From NCBI RefSeq assembly GCF_032854445.1, contig NC_088306.1, positions 9,450,193 through 9,514,192 of the forward strand: a DNA stretch of 64,000 nucleotides. The letters run 5' to 3'. The notes under the pieces were generated by a model. The model ran no database searches, was not told the DNA's origin, and worked only from the letters and a program-made list of their open reading frames with translations. Both the position numbers and the translations under genes were made by a program. Source of the stretch: Liolophura sinensis (lineage: Eukaryota > Mollusca > Polyplacophora > Chitonida > Chitonidae). Below, piece by piece: positions 37,030 to 64,000 of the stretch (the stretch's first letter is position 1; each line of letters begins with the position of its first letter).

Positions 37030-37170
37030 AGAGTGAGTGAGTGAGTGCTTGAGGTTTAACGTTGTACTTAACAATTTTTGGGTCATATGACGACGAAGAA
37101 ATCCTCTAAGAAGGGTGTATGTAATGTGCCTCTTTGTTGCAGGACGGATTTCCACCGCTCTTTTTATCCA
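37030..37170 (-). mobile_element. SINE family B tail half
   Basis: Tail and 3' body up to CCGCTCTTTTTATCC; the rest is missing. Confidence 0.88.
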
Positions 37171-37340
37171 AGCTGTAACAAGAATCTAGCTGAATTTCCA
37201 CAACGGCACCTGCACACGGCGTACTTACAAAATACTATTAATTGAACTGGAAACTGATAGGTGATAAATCTCTGTTCATTCTAACGCCGACTTCAACATC
37301 CTACCTGTATTTATATTGCACATAACTCTATTCGCAATAA

Positions 37341-37668
37341 CCGACCCGATAGCATAGTTGGTAGAGCCGTCCGTTTCGGGAGCAGTAGATCCAGGGTCAG
37401 TCCTGGGTCGGGTCACACCTAAGACTTTAAACGAGCAAGTTGTAACTCCCTCTCTTGGCGTTCAGCATTATCAAGGGACAGTGCAACAACTCTTTCACAC
37501 GTATCACTAAAATGACTCGGGCGGAGCGCCTTACTTGCCTTTGGTAAGTCGTCTGAGTGAAGCAGCACTACATAAAGGGGCGGTGGAAATCCGTCCTGCA
37601 ACAAGGAGGCACATTACACTTGAAAAACTTTTCAGTACGACGATAAACTCCTAGCACTCACTCGGTCA
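37341..37668 (+). mobile_element. SINE family B, near full length
   Basis: Head GACCCGATAGCATAGTTGG through body to ACTCACTCGGTCA, with a scrambled patch near 37455-37500. Confidence 0.9.
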
Positions 37669-38029
37669 TATACACTTCCACGCGGAGAATTTCACTAAAA
37701 AAAGCCGGCTCGAACCTTACCTTATTTTAGCTATCCACCGATTCCCTAAAACGCCCGAAATGTAATATGTCAAAGCGAGCATTGGTAAACCATCCTTGTA
37801 CAGTAACCCAGCCGTTTAAACTTTCGAATCTGACAACTCAAATCAACGTCTACCATGTTTGGAATTCTTTTTTCCTGTCTATGGGCAGGGTGATGGGCTG
37901 CGAAAATTTTATCCCACCCAACCTTCTGTTTACATGGCATCACAATTCTTAAAGAGAATGTTGGGTAGTTTAAAAAATTAAACAGGTTATAATCTTTATA
38001 ATTGGGACCAGTGGCTAAATCTGGAAACT

Positions 38030-38800
38030 GATCCTTCAATAAATCAGGTTACCGCTATACTAACGTCAGAGGCAACAAAGCTTTCTTCAGTTCCACTACA
38101 CACGAAAGTAACCATTCATGGGATGTTTCCATCTTCATTGAATTTCTTGAATTTCTCATCCATGTGAAATTCGAGGAAACCATAAATCAACATTGCATGG
38201 GTATCATGATGAGTACAAATTGTGCACCCCCCACCCCTCACTCCCACCCCCATCCAACCCCTTTTTGCTGACCTATACCTGTTATCATATGAATATGACT
38301 ATATGCAGAAACTATTAAGAAGTAGTCCTCTCCAGGCCCGATCTTTCTCATTCACTAAACGACATATTGATGATCTGCTGGATTTAAACAATCCATAAAT
38401 AGCAATGGCTGTGAAAGATAATTACCCACCTTTGTTGCATTTAAAGGAAACCACAGACTCTCCAGATGGTACATGTTATCTGGACCTATATTTGTACAGT
38501 TTTTTTTTGGTTGTTGTACATATTACATACATTGTATATTATCCTACTTGGACAGCAATATACCGAAAGGTCCTGGCGTGTACATATCTCGCCTTGTAGG
38601 ATTTGTTAGATCCTACGTGATGTGTGACGATTTCAATCAACGTCACAACATGTTACTGCAAAAACTAGTGTGTCAAGGTTATTTCATCAAACGCGTTCAC
38701 TCCAAGTTTCTTAAGTTTTACAATGAGTATAGTTCTCTTGTAAGTAAGTGTAGACAGTGTCCAGACTCTGTGGCGCTCTGCTTCACGATTGTGTCGTAAT
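38030..38800 (+). pseudogene. degraded reverse-transcriptase retroelement fragment
   Basis: Pieces in different frames read GIMMSTNCAP (cf. GIPMGTNCAP), FADLYLLSYEYDYM, FSFTKRHIDDLLDLNNP (the YIDD-type catalytic motif with Tyr changed to His), LKETTDSPDGTCYLDLYL, YLDSNIPKGPGVYISRLVGF and HNMLLQKLVCQGYF. This is the order of the RT and following domain in a class of invertebrate non-LTR or related retroelements whose exact clade I cannot name. Stops and frame changes between pieces, plus a C-rich insertion at about 38229-38265, show it is dead. Confidence 0.75.
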
Positions 38801-39183
38801 TCCGCTCAACCCAGGGCAAGGGGCGGTATATTCACCGTGTTCAATTAGGTCGCCACGTTAATTGGATATATGAACAGTTGGAATCAAAGCGCAGCTGAGA
38901 TACATATTTTGTTATCGACAACTTACATCGCATAGTATGGTACACGATGTGAATACTGATTTCACTCAATCGCGTAGAATATACCTTGTGTTTTTCCAAC
39001 ATCACTGAAAAGTGTTGACTGCTTCTCTTTGTGTGATTCCGTCCTATTTTCGTACTTTATATACTTTCTTAGTTCTTTGGTTGTTTATTTTAAACGTCGT
39101 TTGGGAGTTGACCTTCCGGTCATTGACCCGGAACGTCCTTACTGGTTGACGGCTGGTATACGAATGTTTCGATGCATAGATCC

Positions 39184-39350
39184 TATATGGCCGTACGTGA
39201 GAAGGTCTACCAGCAACTTGCGGATGGTCGTGGGTGTCCCTTGCCCTCTGCCCGGTTACATTCCACCATAATCCTGGCCGCCGTAATATAAGTGAAATAG
39301 TCTTGTGTATACACGGCGTAAAACACCAATCAGACAAATGAATAAATAAA
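39184..39350 (+). mobile_element. SINE family A, 5' truncated
   Basis: Starts at GGCCGTACGTGAGAAGG and ends in AATAAATAAA. Lies about 1 kb upstream of DKC1. Confidence 0.9.
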
Positions 39351-40149
39351 ATCAAAGCCTCATGTAAATTCTTTTAAAAATGTATGAAGCCTTGCACCAA
39401 GCCCTTTTAAGCCAAGAGCCCATCTTCAAACAACTCTAACTTGGAAAACTATTGATGAAATGCTATCAAAAAGGCGCACATCTACATATTTGTAGTCAAC
39501 ACATCTGTACAGTTAAATCTAAACCGTCTACAGAATTGCATTCACACACTCTCTTTCGCATTTTATCCTCAAAACGCAATTATTTAATTGGAAAAAAGAT
39601 TTATGAAATTAAAACGAAATATAGTCAGGCATATCCATATATATTGCCTCCTGCTCGTCTATATAACCAGGCTGTTTTTATGAAAATACATTGAATCTAT
39701 AGGCGGCGATACAACAAACATTTGTGTTTGTCGATCATAAAGGACGTCCGGGATCAATAATCGCAGCAGCATAACAATGTTCCACACTAACTATATCAAA
39801 GAACTAAAAAGAAAAATATGTTTTACAAGTCACAGTCATCAGCATACCTCGTATAGCAAAATAGATTAAGAATACAGAACAGCGGGTTTAGGGTTGAGTG
39901 AATAATGACATTCACATCCGTTATAGGTTTTTGGAACGGGGTGTAATGATGTGAAACTTTGGGGGACAAATTAAAAGTCCCGCCGGAAAATAAAAAAACA
40001 CAAAAAAAAACGCTATCATGATTAGTAGGTATGTGGTGAATGATCTGGGGCTATTATAATAATATTAGTCCTAGATGGTACGTTAAAGCAAACCTCAAAT
40101 TTTCTCCTAACTTCTTGCTTCAGATTTTCATTATAGCAAATTTTATAGA
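39351..40149. other. DKC1 upstream flank, nothing specific
   Basis: AT-rich, with an 80-residue chance frame at 39452-39694. Distal promoter elements may be here but none is evident. Confidence 0.45.
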
Positions 40150-40310
40150 GTAAATATGCCTGTATTGCGCTTACACGTGCACGGGTTTGATTATCGTATG
40201 TGCATTGTCATTTCTCCGCTGGAGGCTTGGCCTTCCGTGACACTGAATATGCATAAGAGACACACGGAAAGTAATGACGTATTCAAAACAGCGTCAACCA
40301 CGTGGGAAAA
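40150..40310 (+). promoter_or_regulatory. DKC1: proximal promoter / 5' UTR of DKC1
   Basis: Less AT-rich than its surroundings. It holds a perfect E-box CACGTG at 40299-40304, seven bases before the start codon, and a TGACGTA half-CRE at about 40274. Dyskerin genes are known MYC targets in vertebrates, so the E-box is a plausible site; its use here is inferred. The transcription start is not visible. Confidence 0.45.
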
Positions 40311-57170
<16,860 letters not shown>

Positions 57171-58425
57171 AGAGGGGGGGGAAATTCAGGGGAGACAACC
57201 CCGAACGCCATTTTTTAACATTGCATACTTCAATGTAAATACCACATTTTAGTTTTTAGGCATCAGAATATCACAAGCTCTTCATTTATTTCTACAGTGA
57301 TCATTTCCATTTCGTGTCAGGCACATGTTGGAAAGTGGATATTTTGCTGCAAAATGAAATTTTTTGTTGGAAAATGTGAATGACTGATTCAAACGAATAG
57401 GTTGAAGCACTGACAAGGTATGCCTGTTATCTGGATTCAAAATATTTTACGTCACTGGATAGAATTTTATTAATCCAGACGATAGTTAATCTTCTTGTTT
57501 TGTATCCTTAATATTGTTACATGTTTTTACATAAATGTTAAGTGTCTCAGGACAAGCTATGTTTGTTTGGGTTAAAACCAAAGTTATGCTTTTAGTTTAG
57601 TTTTTGACAGGACGTGAAAATTTTTTACATTCTGAAACAAGAGTCTTTAAACAACATGCTTTATTTGCTGAAAGATATTTGCGAGTAAAACTGTTGCACG
57701 AGTTTGTTGGAATGGCAAAACAAAAACAGTTGATGTTGAGTTTGTTTAAAGATCTTAGTGCCAAGTGAACATTTTTCGTACATTTCATTTATTTTGCTTA
57801 ATTTTTGGAAACTTTCGTATTAACCGTTTTTGGGAGAACGGGGGTTTTCAACTCCAGAGCTGCAGTTGTCATGTAGAGAATTTTTAATATATGATATGTT
57901 AATATTAACTGCTGGAAAAGCCATGAATATCCATACATTAAATCAATCATTCATTCATGTTGCTTGCATTTTACATGAACCAAAACTGCTTGTGCACAAT
58001 CCTGGAATGTGTACAGTACTCATACATCACAGTGCTTACCCATGGAGAACAATTCAGCATAGCACCACAAAGTTTTGGTTTTTGAAAACATTTGTGATTT
58101 AACTATAAATCCAATCGCAGGTAATAACTTGTCTTTGGCATGTTTCAGCATTCACCATTTTTGGAATGAGAAATGTAAAAAGCCTATTTTTTATGGGGGT
58201 CAGTGGAAATTAAATTTGTGACATTGTGTGAGTTTTAGTTTCAGGCAAATGCATCACAACATTGTTTTCCATGGCCATAACTTTCCATGACCATAACTTT
58301 CCAGGGCCATAAACATTCATGGCCATAAACTAAAGTTGACTTAAGCAAGATATTCCCTTGGTGAAATCAGCCCTGATGCTGATCATGTACAGATGTAAAT
58401 AAAGATCAGGCATCTATAGTAAGAG
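57171..58425 (+). other. DKC1: DKC1 3' UTR
   Basis: AT-rich non-coding sequence after the stop codon. AATAAA at 58398-58403 is followed within 40 bases by a GT/T-rich stretch, as expected downstream of a cleavage site. The end point is inferred from that signal alone. Confidence 0.6.
58398..58403 (+). terminator. DKC1: polyadenylation signal AATAAA of DKC1
   Basis: Canonical hexamer about 1.2 kb after the DKC1 stop, followed by a GT-rich downstream element. It is the best-supported hexamer in the 3' flank. Confidence 0.55.
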
Positions 58426-61400
58426 TATTTGTTGTCAGACTTGTTTTTATTGAGAAAACCAGAGTGGCCGCCAAAGCCTGAAAACTATTTCACTCCCAAG
58501 CAGTCTTTCACTGCCCAAGTGGAGGGTTCTATTCCGATCCCAACCATTGCTGAGTTTTTACGTGAATAGCTCAATCTAACCATCTTAGAATTGAAGGTTT
58601 GATTTTTTTTCTGTGAAAAGTGTGGCATATATCATAGTCAGTTTGTAAGAAAATAACATGTATTTACAATTACTACTTCTAACAAAGAAAGGTTTCACCC
58701 TAAACATTCTCAGGGAAAAAAATTTCAAGTTTCTTGGCAACTTATTAAAAAAAAAATGACTGTGGTTGGCAAGGTGCCAGCTGACCTAAAATGTATATAT
58801 TACGTACGTTGGAACCGTAGGTATAGATATAGCTTATCTATAGGTATAGCTATAGAACGTTTGGCCCTGTGGTATCTGGGTGGATGTTATTGGACTCAAA
58901 ACTGTTACAACTGATGTGCACAAGTGCATTAGCTGGTTCTTCCTTCGTCAACATCTTTGGTTACGTCCTCGCCGGATTGTAACAGTTCTGTAAATATGAC
59001 GCAATCGTGCGAGTACCGGAATCAAGCAAAATGGCTTCTCAGTAAGACTGAATGCATTCAGTAATAAGAAAGAAAGTTCTGTGAATTCCTGATAGAATGG
59101 TACGATGTGAACTGACGTCTCTCCGTTTGTTATTCAAATGGTACCGATACTTTATCGTGTATTGGAGAATTTATTGCTTGACGTTATCCAAATGACACCT
59201 GAAATAGTTTTATTGATGAATGCTGACTATAGGTGCGCACAAGGACATCAGTGGTGAGGCGAAGCGTCCCACGAGCTCGCGTGCCCACGTGCGTCGCAGG
59301 CACCAAAGGTCAAGCATTTCTAGCGGTGGCAGTGATGTAAAGCGATTGCAGAGCACGGGGCATGCGCTGTAAGAATTAGGCCTATAATTAAATCACTGGA
59401 TTGGGGAACACCCACATCAAACCCTGCAGAGTCTAGTGGCTCTCCAATGAGATGCCTGTAACATACCGTATATTGTTAACTAGATTGTCTAGATATTTTT
59501 TTAAAAATCTTTTCTAGCAAACAGCGGTTAGGTTTACATGTGGCGGAAACGTGGCATGGCCCAAGGGGAAGTCATTCCACTTCAACAGGTGACAAACCTT
59601 ACCCAGAAACCGCAGCCGAGAGAGCTTCTGTGAGCTACATTCAAACAAGCGCACTGATTGGTTTAACCTAAGGTATAATGATTGTACACCGCTTGGTCAG
59701 TGTGGTTGGAACCCCTCGCTGTGTAAACCCTAGATTGTTGAAGTCCGCTTCTCAGTCAGAGTGGAGAAAAAAAAATCCTTTGAGAAATTAACTAGGTCGC
59801 TTTTCCGAATCCTTGCAGTACAAGGTGTCGTTTAGTGACTTTGCCAGGTGACATATCAAAACTAGAAAAAGCGGACTCATCAAGCTTTTGTGGGCAAATT
59901 CTGTTATTAAATTAGTCTGCCTATATTAAAACCTAACAATATATCTGCGAAAACTTTTTGAGCATTTTGTTACTGAAGGACAATCAGATATTGAATAAAT
60001 TGCTATATTTATTTGGTTGGTGCTGGAGGCCGTTGCTTACATTATTTTTTATATGTGACCATGTTAATGCTTGAAGGAAAGTGGAGTAAATAAAATATCC
60101 ACATTTAGACCGACCTTTTGTGAATCAACTCAGCTGAGGAATTCAAATTCACATTGATCGAAATTTATTGTACGCATGAAGAGGCTAAAGATGGGAGAAA
60201 CATCATTTTTAACAATTCAACAGTAATGTTTTTAAAGTGACCAAAATAATATTAAGAAGGTATTTTAAATTATGTAATCATTATATAAACGTTTCTACAC
60301 GTTTGAAGCCAGGCTTTGTTATAAGGACTGTACATAAATGCTAAAAGTTGGACAAAAATTTGCGCTAACAGTGTCCATACATACATGTAAGTCGGTTACT
60401 TAGGAACCGAGCAATATTTTTCTCAAAAACAGAATCCATTCCTACGAATATTTCCGGAAAAAATCATGGACCTATATGGCATGAAATTCACTACAAGAGT
60501 TCCATTGCACGTTTTCTACACTTATCATTTTCATAATCATTAGAATTCGTGTTTATTTTAGGTTTGTTTTTAACTTTCAACTTTTGCTTTGAACGGAAAA
60601 AATCTTGTTTTGAACGATGTTTGTTCAGTTTGTCATTTAAATTGTTTTGTTCAAACAATGATGGGCCTACAAGACATCTTATGAGATTCAGATATTGGAA
60701 ATAATATTTCATCAACACTCCTGTGGGGCGGTAAATGAATCGCTGTCCTATATAGCCTACATAAAAAGTCCGAAAAAATGAATGTTTTGACTATTTGTTC
60801 AGAAAGAAAGGGAAAGAACTTCCAAACCTTAGTTGTCCTCCCCCCTTCTCACGCGACATGAGAAATATTGCTTGTTCCCTTACGCACAGCATATTTTACG
60901 CCGTGCAGTTTTTCAGACATGGCCAATGAGCAGAAGTGAGGGGAGCGTATAGGCCTACACTGTATACACGTTCACTGGAGTATTGCAATATATATTGTAT
61001 AAAAATATCAAGCTATGCGCATGTCCATAGAGTGGGACGTACACATCTAAAACTAATTTGGATAAACTGATTTGTTGGTAAATCCGCATAAATACGGACA
61101 TGTACTAAGCGAATGAGTTCGCTATGTTAAGACGAAGGAGAACTTCTATAAGGGACGATTCGAAAGAGGAGAGGCGTAGCCGTAAGCCTATGAATTGGAC
61201 TAAAAATTAACAACTGAAAAAACAATGATGTTATTTTACTTCTGCTTGCTGCAACATCGTCGCCTTTTTGTTTGGTCATCGCCCATACATTTGCACGACA
61301 CCACGCAAGCGGATGGTGTAATATCTGGTGATGTATGCTTAATTATGGCAACACCTCAAAACCCCCAGATGACCAAGCCGTCAAGACGGAAGGTTAGCAC

Positions 61401-62705
61401 GGTGCAGGCCGTCAGGATCGCCCCCCGCTCATCTCGCTGCCACGTCCGGGATCGAAGCCGTCCCACGTGCCTGTAATCCGTACTCTATTTACCGAAGGAC
61501 TTTACCTCCTTTTCACTCAGTCATTGTGGATTTAATATACATGGTGAGATTACTCATGTCGTTTTCTGCATGCACACCGCTAGTACCAGCCGGATCAGAG
61601 CGAAGGTTTCCGCCGGACATTGCTGATAAACATGAAACATAATCTATTGACAATCATAGGCCTAGGACACGTGCACACCCATAGATATCGCCATTTATAT
61701 TGGTCTGTACGACCAAAGTCTGCCGCATATGATCGTGACTCTAGATTGAGAGGTTGAAATTCAAGACGATGCGTCGTGAACGCCGAAAGGAAACTCCTAA
61801 AGATAGGCTTTATTGTCTCACGCCAGGGTCGTTAATTTCACCCAAAGGTTATCATCAATCCCACGCAAGTCTAGTCATGCATTAGACTTTAAAATCTCCA
61901 ATTATGGTTGCCAATACATTTGTATATTCAGGGTACATGACACTTCATACATCTAATAATAATGTTCAGTCTGCATGTTGAAAAAAAAAATATTGAAGGT
62001 TCCGGTATTGCACTTTCAAAGTGATTAATTCTGAAAGAACCCCATGAAATGTGATTTAAGATTTTGTTGGCGTATTTTCTGTGAATAATACAATTTCTTT
62101 TCTTTTTTTCTTCAACTGTCATTTTGAAAAATAAAATCTTCTAAATGTGACATACAGGACTCCTGGGTCCAACACTGAAAGGCTGTCACGTCCTATAACT
62201 GGCACTTCATTAGGTTACCGTAACTACGTGGGTTGCCATATTGGGTGAGGATTTCTTGGAAGTGTGGGTGTGATGTAACGTAAATATACATGCATATGGA
62301 ATTTCAGTAACGCATTCGACATCGTATGTGTCGGCATAGGGATTAAGCCTGTTATAAGCAAACGCCGTGAAGCGATGTGAAATCCAAAGCCCACATGCAA
62401 TTTAACCCACATAAACATCTCACTATCGTATGTCCGTCGCCATAAGGTCTTTAACCCTCGCACAAGTAAGAATACTTCTCTTTTTGAAAACATGGTCGAC
62501 GGTCAATTTTATGAGTGGAGGAAAACATGCACCAGTGTGTTGCGTGAATTGCAAAATTGCTGCTTCTGCTGCCGTATTGATCTGGTATAATGGCCTATAG
62601 CATGACATTAACTTTTTTTCCTCCATTTGTTTTCATTTTCAATAGAATTTGGCATAGTTTTAGTCTCCCATTGATGTTACACAGCTATTATACAGCATGC
62701 ACATG
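58426..62705. other. right flank, no gene recognised
   Basis: Includes a GC-richer patch at 59200-59400 and another at 61330-61470. A start-like ATGGCTTCTCA before GTAAGA lies at 59031-59041 and could be a tiny first exon of a gene to the right, but nothing downstream supports it. All other frames are short. Confidence 0.4.
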
Positions 62706-62717
62706 CACAATTTAAGC

Positions 62718-63052
62718 CCCGCTTCGGGACCGGTAGATCCAGGATCAATCCTTGATCGAGTCACATCTAAGACTTTAAAAGAGGAAGTTGTAACTTCCTC
62801 GCTTGACGTTCAACATGAAGGGGATAGTGCAACGACTGGTTGACCCGTATCAATATAATGGCTCGGGCGGTGCTTCTTACTTGCCTTCGGTATGTCGTCT
62901 CAGTGAAGCAGCACTAGATAAAAGAGCGGTGGAAATCCGTCCTGCTACAAGAAGGCACATTACACTACATGCACCCTAAGGATTCCTTCGTCGTCATATT
63001 ACTGAAAAATTGTTGAGTACGACGTTAAACCCCAAGCACTCACTCACTCAAT
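62718..63052 (+). mobile_element. SINE family B, near full length with target duplication
   Basis: Flanked by CACAATTTAAGC (62706-62717) and CACAACTTAAGC (63053-63064). It begins inside the tRNA-like head, so the A-box is lost. The tail reads ACTCACTCACTCAAT. Confidence 0.94.
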
Positions 63053-63424
63053 CACAACTTAAGCTGACAAAATACCTTTGACATCAACGACGCTTGATCT
63101 GCAAACGTGGTCCACGATCGGGGTGTTTGAGTGCATTTAGCTTTTCAATTATTATGGGGTTTTTTGTTCCTTTGTTGTTTTTTTAAGAAAAGTATGTTTT
63201 AAAATATGAAAGTATTTCCTTACACAGCTTTAATTGTCTGTCTGGTGACGATTACGGGAAATACAGGTTTTCTTTGCTTTATAGGGGCTTCATCACACGT
63301 ATTAATTTACGTAAATGGGAAGGGGAATTCCCTATCCTTTTACCGGAACTGACCCAAGCATCATTAAACGGCGTGAAAGATATGTCGTCAAACGACCCAC
63401 GACATGGTACTAAGCTGTGCAAGT

Positions 63425-63890
63425 CCACTTGGGACGAAATCAGTCTGCCTCCTATCAGTATAGTCCGGTTATCTCAGATTGCCTTTCTCGGTAGGCCCGT
63501 TGATATGTATCCTATCGCCTCTTGTCAGTATCGGCCCGGTTATCTCAGATTGCCTTTCTCGGTAGGTCTGGTGATATGTAACGGGTCGCCTCTTGTTAGT
63601 GTAGGTCCGGTTATCTTAAATTGCCTTTTCCCGACAGGAATGTGTTTATGTTTTATGTCATCTCCTGTCAGTATTGACCCGGTTATCTCTGATTGCCCTT
63701 TCTAGGTAGGCCCGTTGATATGTATCCTATCGCCTCTTGTCAGTATAGGTCCGGATATCTTAAATTGCCTTTTCTCGGTAGGCCCGGTGATATGTATCGT
63801 GTCGCCTCTGTCAGTAAAGGTGCGGTTGTCTAAGGTTGTCTTTTCTCGGTAGGTCTGGTAATATGTCTCATGTCGCCTCCTGAAGAATAG
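63425..63890. repeat. 71-bp tandem repeat, 6-7 units
   Basis: GGTTATCTCAGATTGCC-type words recur at 63467, 63538, 63609, 63681, 63753 and 63824, and each unit also carries CTCGGTAGG and TCGCCTCTTGTCAGT. The 143-residue open frame over it (63274-63705) is explained by the repeat and has no recognisable domain. Confidence 0.9.
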
Positions 63891-64000
63891 GTCTAATACA
63901 ATTAAGCAGTCGATGACAGCGTCAATGTTAAATGTGTTGTCGACACAGCATTTTGATTAATTCTAGATCAGTAACGTCAAATGAACTGCAACTAACTTAA

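Noticed and set aside
63274-63705. 143-residue plus-strand open frame at the right edge
   Set aside because: Its second half is the 71-bp repeat and the first half shows no domain or splice support.

Overview
This is a spliced eukaryotic nuclear window, AT-rich and full of repeats. Two genes can be read with confidence. On the minus strand (2752-11499) lies the 5' part of a Na+/H+ exchanger of the SLC9A/NHE family: six coding exons, with the 3' part beyond the left edge. On the plus strand (40311-57170) lies a complete 14-exon dyskerin/Cbf5 gene (DKC1) that predicts a 513-residue H/ACA RNP pseudouridine synthase. The two genes are divergent, with about 29 kb of repeat-filled DNA between them. 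The host is most likely a marine lophotrochozoan, probably a mollusc. This rests on the short-exon metazoan gene structure and on two abundant tRNA-headed SINE families of a type I associate with mollusc genomes. The species cannot be settled from this sequence.

Layout: 1-2751, AT-rich intergenic or intronic DNA with a cluster of CRE-like sites and one MITE. 2752-11499, NHE exons separated by SINE and MITE insertions. 11733-12990, a 33-bp minisatellite upstream of the NHE start exon. 13-40 kb, intergenic DNA holding about a dozen SINEs, TIR-bearing MITEs, a degraded reverse-transcriptase element, and arrays with periods of 66, 42, 88, 81 and 43 bp. 40311-58425, DKC1 with its 3' UTR. 58.4-64 kb, mostly featureless, with one SINE and a 71-bp repeat array at the right edge.

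The most unusual content is inside DKC1. Intron 5 is almost entirely a 71-bp minisatellite of 38 units. Each unit repeats the polypyrimidine tract, the AG acceptor and the first 15 bases of exon 6, so 38 decoy 3' splice sites precede the real one. Intron 8 begins with five further copies of a 116-bp unit made from the end of exon 8 plus its donor region, giving five decoy 5' splice sites. Introns 6 and 12 carry further unrelated minisatellites. The NHE gene also shows two small apparent lesions, a lost base in one exon and a missing AG at the next acceptor. These are either assembly errors or early decay.

The two genes have no known functional link. Dyskerin acts in the nucleolus and Cajal bodies, in rRNA/snRNA pseudouridylation and telomerase RNP stability. 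The exchanger is a membrane antiporter. Nearly all other short open frames in the window fall in tandem repeats or SINEs and are not believed to be genes.
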